Shown: positions 17,206 to 25,289 of the stretch, one piece after another
Position numbering within the stretch: position 1 is the stretch's first letter
How the letters are laid out: every line of letters begins with the position of its first letter
Assembly (NCBI GenBank): GCA_017555025.1
Contig: JAFZHC010000031.1
Location: 1-58,085, forward strand
Length of the DNA stretch: 58,085 nucleotides
From: Akkermansia sp.
GTDB taxonomy: Bacteria > Verrucomicrobiota > Verrucomicrobiia > Verrucomicrobiales > Akkermansiaceae
Direction: 5' to 3'
Notes under the pieces: model-generated
The model's input: only the letters and a program-made list of their open reading frames with translations
Databases searched by the model: none
Told to the model about the DNA's origin: nothing
Translations under genes and position numbers: made by a program

Positions 17206-17858
17206 AAGTAGCCGTACTACTCTCCGGCGGGTTGGATTCCACCACCGCACTTTACTGGGCGCACCACCACCACGAGGTGGTGTGCGCCCTTTCGTTTGAC
17301 TACGGCAGCAACCACGCCACCCGAGAACTCGCCTGTGCACGCTGGCAGGCAGAAGAGCTCGGCATACCCTACCACGAAATCGACCTGTGCAGCATCTCCG
17401 CTCACCTGCAGAGCGCACTACTCAGCGGAGCAGACGCCATCCCGACCGCCGACTACGCAGAGGACAATCTCAAGCAGACTGTTGTACCCTTCCGCAACGG
17501 CATCTTTCTGGCCATTGCCGCCGGGATAGCCGAGAGCAACGGGGCAGAAGGCATTGTGATAGCAGCCCATGGTGGCGACCATGCGTTATACCCGGATTGC
17601 CGCGAGGATTTCATGGCAGCCATGGCCTCTGCCATCTCTCTGGGCACCTATGCCAACCTCCAAATTCTCCGCCCCTTCATCGCCAACACAAAGGGGGAGA
17701 TTACCGCCATCGGAGCTTCTCTGGGCGTGGATTTTGCACACACTTACTCTTGTTATTGCGGTCGCGAGCTCCATTGCGGCCAATGCGCCACCTGCCGTGA
17801 GCGTCGGGAATCATTCCTAACGGCCGGTATACCCGACCCAACAATTTACGAGCAATAA
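17202..17858 (+). CDS. queC: 7-cyano-7-deazaguanine synthase QueC
   Basis: 218-residue PP-loop ATPase. The PP-loop is LLSGGLDSTTAL at the N-terminus, and the C-terminal zinc site has four Cys (SCYCGRELHCGQCATC). It converts 7-carboxy-7-deazaguanine to preQ0 in the queuosine pathway, directly before QueF. The last 25 codons are of special interest: a diverged copy of them occurs at about 20168-20228, fused to the start of a second miaB copy. Confidence 0.96.
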   Translation: MKVAVLLSGGLDSTTALYWAHHHHEVVCALSFDYGSNHATRELACARWQAEELGIPYHEIDLCSISAHLQSALLSGADAIPTADYAEDNLKQTVVPFRNGIFLAIAAGIAESNGAEGIVIAAHGGDHALYPDCREDFMAAMASAISLGTYANLQILRPFIANTKGEITAIGASLGVDFAHTYSCYCGRELHCGQCATCRERRESFLTAGIPDPTIYEQ

Positions 17859-17873
17859 CCAACTGCCGACACA

Positions 17874-19289
17874 ATGAAATCGACCCCAACACTCCTGATT
17901 CTTATGGTCTGCGCTCTTACCGCTTGCGTCCGAGTGGATGTCGCAGGAGCCATCAGCAACTTCGACCGGAAAAGCGAAGCCCTCCTTGTCCCCATCGACA
18001 CAGACGACTGGGAAATTTACCGCGTAGGCGACACGCAATATGTAGAAACCAAGCGGGTACTGCTTTCCCCGAATCATCCCATAAGCATCCAGGACCCAAG
18101 CTTCAGCCAATTACCGCACCGAAACTTCAACATAGAAGAGGTATTGCAGGAGCAATACTACTTCGCCCCGGATACCGGGCAGAAGAGAGAGGCTCTACCG
18201 GCATACACCGTGCCTGAGGAAAAGTCGGAAAAAATGCGGCATGTCTACCCCTGGTATACGGTGGGCAATGAGTACCGCCCCATCAACCTGAGTTCGCCTA
18301 TACCCTCACCTCACCGATACTGGACAGTGCCGGCATCCATATTGGCCTTTGTGGCCATAGATATTCCCGGCTCCATTGTCCTTTCTGCCCTCAGTCTGCC
18401 GTGTGACATCTGTTACGGGCTCACCATACAGCAACAACAGCAGGCGACTATAGATGCCACCTACGCAGCCCCCCGACAGCAAAGCAAAAAACTTTCACCT
18501 AAAGATATAGCAGCCAACAAACAGTTTGCCGACAAAGTGAAAGCAGCAGCGAAAACCTGTGATTCCATCCGAATCAGAAAAAGCCATATCCGCGACACCG
18601 CAAAACATAGCACTATCTCACTTTCCCCCTCTCAACAAACAGAGCTGCGCCAGATTCTGAGTACGGTGCAAGCTGTGCAGAAAGAAGCAGAGCTGTATGC
18701 CACCCCGGCGCATCACATCTATATTGACTTTCTTGCGAAAAATGGTGCCTCCATTCTGAGCCTTCGCGATGATTTCATCTGCTCAGAATCTGCCACAACC
18801 CAGCTGGCCCGGCTTGTGCTTTCCAAAGCCGATGCCCACAGACTCCGTAATATACTCTTTCCGAAAAACCAGTTGACACCCGGGGAGCAGAACTTCACCA
18901 TTCGGATGGAGGAGGGTGAACGTCTCAACCTCAGCGAGTTACTGCAACGCCTAATCCCGGAGATGGGTGAGCACGATTTGAATGGTGTGCTGGTCATGAA
19001 GAACCATAGTGCGAAGATGTCGGTTCACACCACATCCAAGGGCAACGGCTACATCTCCCTGCCCGGAATAGAGATTCCCTTCATCGATTGCCACGACAAC
19101 GGAAGCGTGTTCTCCCCACCCAGGGCAAGCCTGGTGCAGGATGACACGGACAGCGCAGGTACACAACTGCATGTATCCTATACCGAGCTGCGTTCCGAGA
19201 ACGACAGAGAGGACTCACCTACCACAAGCAACCATATTTGCAAAACCTACCTCTACCACCCTCTGAAAGCCAGCTTTACTGAAAAATGA
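17874..19289 (+). CDS. Lineage-specific lipoprotein, duplicated-domain family (D1-containing)
   Basis: 471 residues with lipobox LTAC near residue 18. The N-terminal part (about 20-170) resembles the lipoproteins at 41063 and 52579: an IYRVGDTQYVE type motif and a late hydrophobic stretch (WTVPASILAFVAIDIPGS). Residues about 205-325 form domain 'D1' (NKQFADKVKAAAKTC, then LSPSQQTELRQILSTVQ, then a short beta-rich C-terminal part), which recurs in the genes at 20229 and 21126. The last 140 residues are unique. The stop overlaps the next start by ATGA. I recognise no known family; it is an envelope protein of unknown role. Confidence 0.7.
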   Translation: MKSTPTLLILMVCALTACVRVDVAGAISNFDRKSEALLVPIDTDDWEIYRVGDTQYVETKRVLLSPNHPISIQDPSFSQLPHRNFNIEEVLQEQYYFAPDTGQKREALPAYTVPEEKSEKMRHVYPWYTVGNEYRPINLSSPIPSPHRYWTVPASILAFVAIDIPGSIVLSALSLPCDICYGLTIQQQQQATIDATYAAPRQQSKKLSPKDIAANKQFADKVKAAAKTCDSIRIRKSHIRDTAKHSTISLSPSQQTELRQILSTVQAVQKEAELYATPAHHIYIDFLAKNGASILSLRDDFICSESATTQLARLVLSKADAHRLRNILFPKNQLTPGEQNFTIRMEEGERLNLSELLQRLIPEMGEHDLNGVLVMKNHSAKMSVHTTSKGNGYISLPGIEIPFIDCHDNGSVFSPPRASLVQDDTDSAGTQLHVSYTELRSENDREDSPTTSNHICKTYLYHPLKASFTEK

Positions 19290-19972
19290 AAACGCCTCTT
19301 ACCAGATTTGCCGCCATTGTTCTTCTTCTGACCTCCGCCTGCAGCACGGCTCCCGAGCCTCCCACGAAAGAGGAGCTTGAGCAGAAAGTAGCTCACATCA
19401 ATGCCGGGCGCAAGGTTGAGGAGTATGCCAAGCATTGCCGCAATAGGCAGCAGGTATTCGATAATTTTCAGCAGAAACTTGCACAAGCAGCCACGGCGGA
19501 GTTCTGCCGAGTGACGGGCGATTGCTGTTGCAGCGGCGGGGATATGCCTCCGGTCAAAGCCGTGAAGCTCAGCCACAGCGAGTTGACATCCCTGCGCGAC
19601 ATCATGAGCCACGCCTCAGCAGCACCGCCCATTCCGGAAAACGAGTTTCTGCCCCAATTCTACGTCACCGTCGTTACCGATGGCCGTGGGCACTCCTATA
19701 TCTCGGAAACCATGCTGCCACCAACTCTTTCCCCACATGCCCACATCATCGATCGCCTGAGCTTGAAGGACAGCAAAGGCAACGAGTTAATGCACATTGA
19801 TTGTCTGCACGGCATTGTGAAAACCACAGCAACGGATGTGAGCCACGAATCTGTGGCCATGCTGCCGGATGAATGGTACGCGCTCTACATCAACTACCCT
19901 GCCCGCCAGCGCTATATCCGCAACATCCGCAAGGCTCACAAAGGGCATGAGATTGTGTTTACAGGAGAATAA
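19286..19972 (+). CDS. Lineage-specific lipoprotein with GDCCC motif (D2)
   Basis: 228 residues, lipoprotein signal ending LTSAC. It defines domain 'D2': a helix with HINAGRKVEEYAKHC, the hallmark AEFCRVTGDCCC with three adjacent cysteines, then a beta-rich part containing IIDRLSLKDSKGNEL, and a C-terminal LPDEWYALYINYPARQRYIRN segment. D2 also occurs in the genes at 20714 (first half only) and 21126. The Cys cluster could form disulfides or bind metal in the envelope. It is translationally coupled to the gene before it. No recognised family. Confidence 0.7.
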   Translation: MKTPLTRFAAIVLLLTSACSTAPEPPTKEELEQKVAHINAGRKVEEYAKHCRNRQQVFDNFQQKLAQAATAEFCRVTGDCCCSGGDMPPVKAVKLSHSELTSLRDIMSHASAAPPIPENEFLPQFYVTVVTDGRGHSYISETMLPPTLSPHAHIIDRLSLKDSKGNELMHIDCLHGIVKTTATDVSHESVAMLPDEWYALYINYPARQRYIRNIRKAHKGHEIVFTGE

Positions 19973-19977
19973 AAGGC

Positions 19978-20006
19978 TGGCAAAATCAAGCACGAACTGC
20001 TACACT
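19978..20006 (+). promoter_or_regulatory. Duplicated miaB-type promoter (relic or captured)
   Basis: TGGCAA (19978-19983), 17 nt, TACACT (20001-20006). It matches position for position the promoter of the intact miaB (TTGCAA-17-TACACT at 22548-22576) apart from one -35 base. It may now drive the lipoprotein genes at 20229-22220. Confidence 0.45.
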
Positions 20007-20034
20007 CCCGCCCATAATTTATCAATATCACACC

Positions 20035-20228
20035 ATGCCGAGCGTACTGATAAAGACCTACGGATGCCAGATGAACGAGCAAGACAGCGAACAAGTGCTG
20101 AGTATGTTTCTGGCCGGAGGGTATAACATTACGAAGGATGAGGCAGAGGCGATGTCATCCTCATCAACACCTACCGCAAGCATCGCGAATCATTCCTGAC
20201 AGCAGGCATACCCACCCCACTACGAACA
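20035..20228 (+). pseudogene. Fossil junction: miaB 5' fragment fused to queC 3' fragment
   Basis: From the ATG at 20035 the DNA matches the first 47 codons of miaB (22607 on), apart from one missing C at about 20150 that breaks the frame. At 20168-20174 it passes, through a CACCTGC-like sequence common to both parent genes, into a copy of the last codons of queC (HRESFLTAGIP versus RRESFLTAGIP). The queC stop codon is gone, and the next ATG at 20229 begins a lipoprotein gene in the same frame. This is exactly the junction expected from a tandem duplication with breakpoints inside queC and miaB. The differences from intact miaB are mainly synonymous: 13 silent codon changes against 2 replacements, plus the deletion. 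Confidence 0.88.
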
Positions 20229-20717
20229 ATGAACCGTTTGCTATTGTCTATCCTTTGCATGGGGTTCTCCATGTGTACCGCATCCCCCATGCCGACAACA
20301 AACAAGCCACACAGCGAAACAGCACATTTGCGACTGAAAGAGCTTCCGAGGAAAGACGCACAAGTCAACAAAGCCTACGCCGACTCAATACGCGCAGCAG
20401 CTCAGGCTTGCACCGGCATTCGTGTCGAGGTTCATCGTATCCGCACACGAACTCCGGAGAAGCGAGAATACACACTCTCGCCCGAGGAGACGGCCGAACT
20501 TCGACGCATTCTTTCTACTGTTCAACCGCTTAAATATACAGAACGAGCCTACATAACCCCGGCATACAAAAAGACCATCAGCCTGCTGGATGACAAGGGG
20601 AAAGTTTTATGCAAATTTTACGAATGGGATATCGGAAAACTTTCATTTATTAACCAGCACAACTCTCTTATCGTATCAGACGAAGACTATAAACGTATAA
20701 AGGAGATTCTGAAATGA
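20229..20717 (+). CDS. Lineage-specific secreted/lipoprotein, D1 domain only
   Basis: 162 residues. The N-terminal hydrophobic segment (about 3-17) carries a Cys in GFSMC, a weak lipobox. The remainder is one D1 domain (NKAYADSIRAAAQAC, LSPEETAELRRILSTVQ, a C-terminal WDIGKLSFINQHNSLIV segment), paralogous to parts of the genes at 17874 and 21126. It starts directly after the miaB'-'queC fossil and overlaps the next gene by ATGA, the same arrangement as 17874/19286. Function unknown. Confidence 0.65.
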   Translation: MNRLLLSILCMGFSMCTASPMPTTNKPHSETAHLRLKELPRKDAQVNKAYADSIRAAAQACTGIRVEVHRIRTRTPEKREYTLSPEETAELRRILSTVQPLKYTERAYITPAYKKTISLLDDKGKVLCKFYEWDIGKLSFINQHNSLIVSDEDYKRIKEILK

Positions 20718-21109
20718 ATGCTCCGATATTTATCGTTCCTCTTGTCAGCCTTTTTCTCCTCAGCTGCACAAGCGTAAGAGAGCAGCCGGAACAACTGGCA
20801 ACTCAATTAAACGCCGAGGTTCACGACCGCGCTTATGCCAGCTACTGCAGCAGCGAAAGGTCAAAGTACGAGGATTTCATGCGCGACCTGAACAAGGCGG
20901 CTCATGCAGAGTTCTGCCGCGTACGGGGTGACTGCTGCTGTACCCGTGCTGAATTTCCCCCGGCAAATTTTCTTGATGCTGACGGACGCAAACTTCTGAC
21001 AATAGACACGCTCGATATCGGCACACCCGACTTCTACAACCAACATACACGCATCTTGATACCGAGAAAAGAAAAAGACCAGTTAAAATCGATTCTCAGA
21101 ATTTTCTAA
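20714..21109 (+). CDS. Chimeric lipoprotein: D2 N-terminal half joined to D1 C-terminal half
   Basis: 131 residues, lipoprotein signal ending FLLSC. Residues to about 80 match the D2 domain, including AEFCRVRGDCCC. From FLDADGRKLLTIDTLDIG to the end it matches the C-terminal part of D1 instead (compare FLDDAGSAILSISSLVIG in the gene at 21126). It therefore looks like an internal deletion product of a D2-D1 two-domain gene. The frame is open and the start is coupled to the upstream gene, so it may still be expressed. Confidence 0.62.
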   Translation: MNAPIFIVPLVSLFLLSCTSVREQPEQLATQLNAEVHDRAYASYCSSERSKYEDFMRDLNKAAHAEFCRVRGDCCCTRAEFPPANFLDADGRKLLTIDTLDIGTPDFYNQHTRILIPRKEKDQLKSILRIF

Positions 21110-21125
21110 CCCAACCGCCCATGAT

Positions 21126-22220
21126 ATGAATCGCCACGTTATTCTCATACTTCTCTCTCTTTCCGCACTACTGCCAATAAGTTGTGTCAGTGAACGCGAA
21201 AGCTTGGAAGAGCTTTGCGCAGCAATGAATGCAGAACGCCGTACAAAAGAACACGCTCAACACTGTAGCGGATTGCTGAAGAAACATGGCGAGTTCGCCC
21301 AATACGTAGCACAAGCAACAAGTGCTGAGTTCAAACGAGAGCGTGGCGATTGCTGCTGTACAGGAGCAGAAGCTCCGGAAGTCCCCACGGCCAAACTCAA
21401 CCAAAAGGAGTTCGCCGAATTAAAGGACATACTGAGTCATGCTCAGCCTGTACCGCCTATTCCTCTCGAGAGCTACAATCCGCATTTTCATTCTCAGGTG
21501 ATAACAGACGATGATGGCAATCGGCTCATACAAACAGTGAGTCCAAGCGCCGTTGTGCCTTCCTTTTATATTCTTGACCGATTGGTATTGAAAGATGCCG
21601 CGGGCAAGGAACTGACATACATTGATATGGATGATGGCATTCTGCGGCTTTCTGATGCCCGAGACAGCGTGAATGCCATGGCAGCTCTGCCTGATAAGTG
21701 GTTCGAGCGATACATCAATCTTCCTTCACGTCAACGTTTTATCAGAAATACCCACAAGGCCGATGGCATAACAGCAGAACCGGCTTTATCCAAAAAGACG
21801 GCCCAAACTGAACCTCATTGGAAAGGGCCGCAACTCCCTGATAAAGCTGCTCAACAAAATCGTGATTTCACTGAAAAAGTTCGACAGGCTGCTAACGATT
21901 GCAGCAGTATACAAGTCTATGTTCGGGATTTAATCTACGAAGCACAGGACCAAACAGACAACCGAGTTACCCTGTCAGCCGAGCATAAAACTGAACTTTG
22001 TCGTATTCTCAGTCAAGCTCAGCCGATATTGAATGAGAGTTACCTCACCGTCTACCCCGGAAAGAAAACTGAGATTATTTTTCTGGATGATGCAGGCTCA
22101 GCAATCCTCAGCATTTCATCCCTCGTTATCGGCACGCCAACCAAATCTACGCAAGATACCAGAATTCAGATACCCAGCGAAGCGAAAACAAGATTAAGGG
22201 AGATTATCGGCGAAGAGTAA
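21126..22220 (+). CDS. Two-domain lineage-specific lipoprotein (D2 + D1)
   Basis: 364 residues, lipoprotein signal ending PISC. Residues about 25-215 are D2 (AEFKRERGDCCC, ILDRLVLKDAAGKEL, LPDKWFERYINLPSRQRFIRN). Residues about 235-364 are D1 (QNRDFTEKVRQAANDC, LSAEHKTELCRILSQAQ). This is the clearest proof that D1 and D2 are separate modules. It is the last gene of the duplicated lipoprotein block, 16 nt after the chimeric gene. Function unknown. Confidence 0.7.
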   Translation: MNRHVILILLSLSALLPISCVSERESLEELCAAMNAERRTKEHAQHCSGLLKKHGEFAQYVAQATSAEFKRERGDCCCTGAEAPEVPTAKLNQKEFAELKDILSHAQPVPPIPLESYNPHFHSQVITDDDGNRLIQTVSPSAVVPSFYILDRLVLKDAAGKELTYIDMDDGILRLSDARDSVNAMAALPDKWFERYINLPSRQRFIRNTHKADGITAEPALSKKTAQTEPHWKGPQLPDKAAQQNRDFTEKVRQAANDCSSIQVYVRDLIYEAQDQTDNRVTLSAEHKTELCRILSQAQPILNESYLTVYPGKKTEIIFLDDAGSAILSISSLVIGTPTKSTQDTRIQIPSEAKTRLREIIGEE

Positions 22221-22265
22221 ATCACCAACACTATCAGTCCATTACAAAAACGGCAGTTCCAACCG

Positions 22266-22451
22266 CTACATTGTCGAACCGAAAGCGGGCATCCGCTCCT
22301 TCGGGTAAACATAGCGCACCCGCCCTCCTTTTATGATGCCATACAGTAGCAACTGGGCTGTATAAAGCTGCTGCTCGGTCAGCTAAGCAGACAACAGCCC
22401 GAGAGCTAACGTCAGCAGTATACGAACACTTTTCCGAAATAACTTCCCCAT
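22266..22451 (-). pseudogene. Possible small secreted-protein gene interrupted by an amber codon
   Basis: From ATG at 22451 the minus strand encodes a good signal-peptide-like start (MGKLFRKSVRILLTLALG), hits TAG at 22383-22385 (codon 23), and then stays open for 38 more codons (LTEQQLYTAQLLLYGIIKGG onwards) to TAG at 22266. The two halves read like one small exported protein. The alternative frame 22234-22467 is open but less protein-like. No homologue is recognised. This accounts for much of the 386-nt gap between the lipoprotein block and miaB. Confidence 0.3.
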
Positions 22452-22547
22452 GGTCATCACTTATCAAATGGCATAACTTATTATTTATCTTCTCGCCGTC
22501 AATTCAAAGCCATGTCGGCCGAAATGTGCGACTTTTCCCGAAAAGAC

Positions 22548-22576
22548 TTGCAATAAGAGGCATAAACTGATACACT
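22548..22576 (+). promoter_or_regulatory. Promoter of miaB
   Basis: TTGCAA (22548-22553), 17-nt spacer, TACACT (22571-22576). A 30-nt gap leads to the miaB ATG, with no Shine-Dalgarno visible. A diverged copy lies at 19978-20006. Confidence 0.6.
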
Positions 22577-22606
22577 CACGCGCGCAAGCACACAATTTAC
22601 CTAGCA

Positions 22607-23965
22607 ATGCCGAGTGTACTGATAAAGACCTATGGATGCCAGATGAACGAGCGTGACAGCGAACAGGTGCTGAGCATGTTCCTGGCAGGTGGTTACGACA
22701 TCACCAAAGATGAGGCAGAGGCCGATGTCATCCTCATTAACACCTGCTCCGTGCGAGAAAAGGCGGAGCTGAAAGCGCTCGGTAAGATGGGCCTGCTCTG
22801 CGCACGCCCCACAGCCAAGCCCTGGGTGGTATATGGCTTTATGGGCTGCATGTGCCAGAGCCGCCAACGCAGCCTCTTCCGCGATATTCCTCGCCTGGAT
22901 TTGGTGTGTGGCACTCGTCAATACCACAATGTGTACAAACACTGCAATCGCCTGCTGCGCAGCCGCCTGGGGCAGAATATCACCGAGCCGTTCCGCCGCG
23001 GGGCTCACATCTGCGCGGTCGACCACGAAGAGGGGTTCCAGAACGCCATTAAAGACCACCTCCCCCCCGCCGGCAACTGCACGGCTTTCGTCTCCATCAT
23101 GCAGGGCTGCGATATGAAGTGCTCTTACTGCATCGTCCCCAGCACCCGCGGCAGCGAATGCAGCCGCCCGCAGGAGGACATTCTGGTAGAGGCTCGTGAG
23201 CTTGTCGCCCGTGGCGTGAAGGAGATTACTCTGCTGGGCCAAATTGTGAACCGCTACGGCAAGGATGAACCGGTAGTAAACGGCCGCGGTGCTTTCGTGC
23301 GCCTGCTGGAAGCTCTGCACGAGATTGACGGTCTGGAGCGCATACGCTTCACCTCGCCGCACCCCATAGGCTTCCGTCAGGATTTGGTGAATGCCTACAC
23401 CTACCTGCCCAAGCTCTGCAGCCACATTCACTTCCCCATGCAGAGCGGTAGTGACCGCATCCTCAAACTCATGCTGCGCCCGTACAAAAACGAGAAGTAC
23501 CTGCAGCTCTGTGAAGCCATGCGCGAGGCACGCCCTGACCTAGCCATCACGACCGACATCATCGTCGGCTTCCCCGGCGAGACGGACGAAGACTACCGGC
23601 AAACGAAGGCAGCGGTAGAGCGCATTCAGTTTGATAACGCCTTCATCTTCCAATATTCCCCCCGCCGCGATACTCCGGCAGCAGCAATGGAAAACCAGAT
23701 TTGCCTGCGTGTGAAGGAAGAGCGCAACCATGACCTGTTGGAATGTGTCAATCGCATCGCCACGGCTCGCAATCAGGCGTTGGTCGGTTCTCAGCAGACA
23801 ATTCTCGTCGAAGGCCCCAGCAAAAACAACCCCGAGCGCCTGCAAGGTCGAACCTCGCAGAATAAGCCCGTCATCATCGAGGGCGGAACTGCGGAGGTAG
23901 GCTCTATTGTTCCCGTCCGCATCGATGAATGCACCGGCTTCACCCTTTACGGCTCCGTACTGTGA
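22607..23965 (+). CDS. miaB: tRNA-2-methylthio-N6-dimethylallyladenosine synthase MiaB
   Basis: 452 residues. The N-terminal MTTase domain has cluster cysteines in KTYGCQMNERDS, INTCSVRE and GFMGCMCQ. The radical SAM domain has CDMKCSYCIVP (CxxxCxxC) near 170. The C-terminal TRAM-like region contains GRTSQNKPVII. It methylthiolates i6A37 in tRNAs. The next gene starts within the stop (TGATG), so they are coupled. The first 47 codons are duplicated at 20035. Confidence 0.96.
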   Translation: MPSVLIKTYGCQMNERDSEQVLSMFLAGGYDITKDEAEADVILINTCSVREKAELKALGKMGLLCARPTAKPWVVYGFMGCMCQSRQRSLFRDIPRLDLVCGTRQYHNVYKHCNRLLRSRLGQNITEPFRRGAHICAVDHEEGFQNAIKDHLPPAGNCTAFVSIMQGCDMKCSYCIVPSTRGSECSRPQEDILVEARELVARGVKEITLLGQIVNRYGKDEPVVNGRGAFVRLLEALHEIDGLERIRFTSPHPIGFRQDLVNAYTYLPKLCSHIHFPMQSGSDRILKLMLRPYKNEKYLQLCEAMREARPDLAITTDIIVGFPGETDEDYRQTKAAVERIQFDNAFIFQYSPRRDTPAAAMENQICLRVKEERNHDLLECVNRIATARNQALVGSQQTILVEGPSKNNPERLQGRTSQNKPVIIEGGTAEVGSIVPVRIDECTGFTLYGSVL

Positions 23966-24894
23966 TGAAGTTTTCGGCAATTCCGGCAGCCATTGCGCTG
24001 CTCCTTACACCGGCGTTTGCTCAATGGCAGCAGGAAATCCCGGATGACGTTCGCACGTTCTATCTCGATAACAATCAGGTACTCAGCGAAACGACCTGCG
24101 ATTGGCGAGAGCCTGTGGCCGCTATCTTTGAGCCGGCCGTCAAACATTGCCGAACAGCTCGCGAAGCCGTACTGCACATTGCGGCCAACATGACCGACCT
24201 TACCGGCACCTACTACTCCCGCGAACGTCGCAAGCAAGACATGAACGCCCTCGAGGCTCTTGCCGAGAAAAAGATATCCTGCACAGGTCAAACCATTCTG
24301 ATGGTGTGCGCCTTTCGTTCAGTAGGAATACCTGCCCGTGCGGTAGGCGTGCCAACATGGAACCACGTGCGCGGCAATCACACCTGGCCGGAGGTATGGT
24401 TGGATGGCAAGTGGCAGATGATTGAGTTCAACGAAAAGGCCTTCAATACCGGATGGGTGATGGAAAACATCGGCATGCTTAATCCGGAGCACCCGGCGCA
24501 GCGCATTGTGGCTCAGCACCCGCAAGGGGAACAGATATTCCCCGTTGGCGACTTCCGAAATACCCCAATTGCCGCAGAAGACGTAACCGAGCGCTATCGG
24601 GAACTGGCTACCGCCTGGTATATTGCAGCCGGCCTCCCCCCCAACAAGCAGCGCCTTATGCTCGACGTTCATCCTCGAACCGAGGAAAAACACGCCGTTC
24701 AATTGGTGGATGCCACAGGTAAAATACTGGAAGAGCAATTACTGCCGACCACACGCGATGACGTGCGTAAGTTCGCCACTTTCAACTTACCAAGGGAAGG
24801 TCAGCATTATCTTGTCTTTCCCGGACAAGTGAAATTCCCGGTACGAGCAACTGAGGCACCCGTCAATATTTTGCGGCTGATTAAGCAGCCATGA
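23965..24894 (+). CDS. Secreted transglutaminase-like domain protein
   Basis: 309 residues. The start at 23965 overlaps the miaB stop by one base; an upstream in-frame start at 23929 lies inside miaB and is not needed. A signal peptide ends TPAFA. The transglutaminase-like core spans about 85-165: Cys in KKISCTGQTILMVCAF, the GIPARAVGVP motif, His in RGNHTWPEVWL, and the acidic residue in MIEFNE. The C-terminal part is beta-rich. It is expected in the periplasm or outside and may be a protease or peptide hydrolase acting on envelope or host protein. It shares the fold with the lipoprotein at 14058. Confidence 0.82.
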   Translation: MKFSAIPAAIALLLTPAFAQWQQEIPDDVRTFYLDNNQVLSETTCDWREPVAAIFEPAVKHCRTAREAVLHIAANMTDLTGTYYSRERRKQDMNALEALAEKKISCTGQTILMVCAFRSVGIPARAVGVPTWNHVRGNHTWPEVWLDGKWQMIEFNEKAFNTGWVMENIGMLNPEHPAQRIVAQHPQGEQIFPVGDFRNTPIAAEDVTERYRELATAWYIAAGLPPNKQRLMLDVHPRTEEKHAVQLVDATGKILEEQLLPTTRDDVRKFATFNLPREGQHYLVFPGQVKFPVRATEAPVNILRLIKQP

Positions 24895-25286
24895 AAAAAC
24901 TGCTCAAATACCCGCTTTGTTTTATTCTCGGCTACATCAGCTTACTGATAATATCTCTGCCGCTAGGCTATATTTGGGAGCTTACATTACCTTATCGCCT
25001 ATTCGATAATGTGAAGATTCACTCATATGATTTCAGCTGGGGTGGTCCCTTGCAGGAAAGTTGCTGGGATATCACAGGGAACCTGAAATCTCCGCTCTCG
25101 AATATCTGGCACCCCATGATTCCGTCAGAGACTCATTATCACTACGAAGAGTTCCTGCGAGCATTTCCCGATTTCCGCCATGAGGACATATCATGCTACC
25201 GTGCTGACATTCCGGGAATGATGTACAGCTACGCCCTGCTCCACCGCCCCAGCAACACGATTTATATCTGCATAAGCGAGAACTAA
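24891..25286 (+). CDS. Small membrane-anchored protein of unknown function
   Basis: 131 residues with one N-terminal hydrophobic segment (about 9-30) and a soluble C-terminal part rich in Trp, Tyr and Pro, with two Cys. Its start overlaps the preceding stop (ATGA). It converges on the uvrA-like gene with only 3 nt between the stop codons, so there is no room for separate terminators. No family recognised. Confidence 0.6.
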   Translation: MKKLLKYPLCFILGYISLLIISLPLGYIWELTLPYRLFDNVKIHSYDFSWGGPLQESCWDITGNLKSPLSNIWHPMIPSETHYHYEEFLRAFPDFRHEDISCYRADIPGMMYSYALLHRPSNTIYICISEN

Positions 25287-25289
25287 TGG

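Noticed and set aside
20035..20228. A short expressed MiaB-like gene
   Set aside because: The frame is broken by a one-base deletion and the radical SAM domain is missing, so it is a relic.
22234..22467. 77-codon minus-strand open frame
   Set aside because: It has no signal peptide or motif. The neighbouring frame with a signal peptide and one TAG is more protein-like.
22601..23431. Minus-strand open frame of 276 codons
   Set aside because: It is antisense to miaB and lacks motifs.
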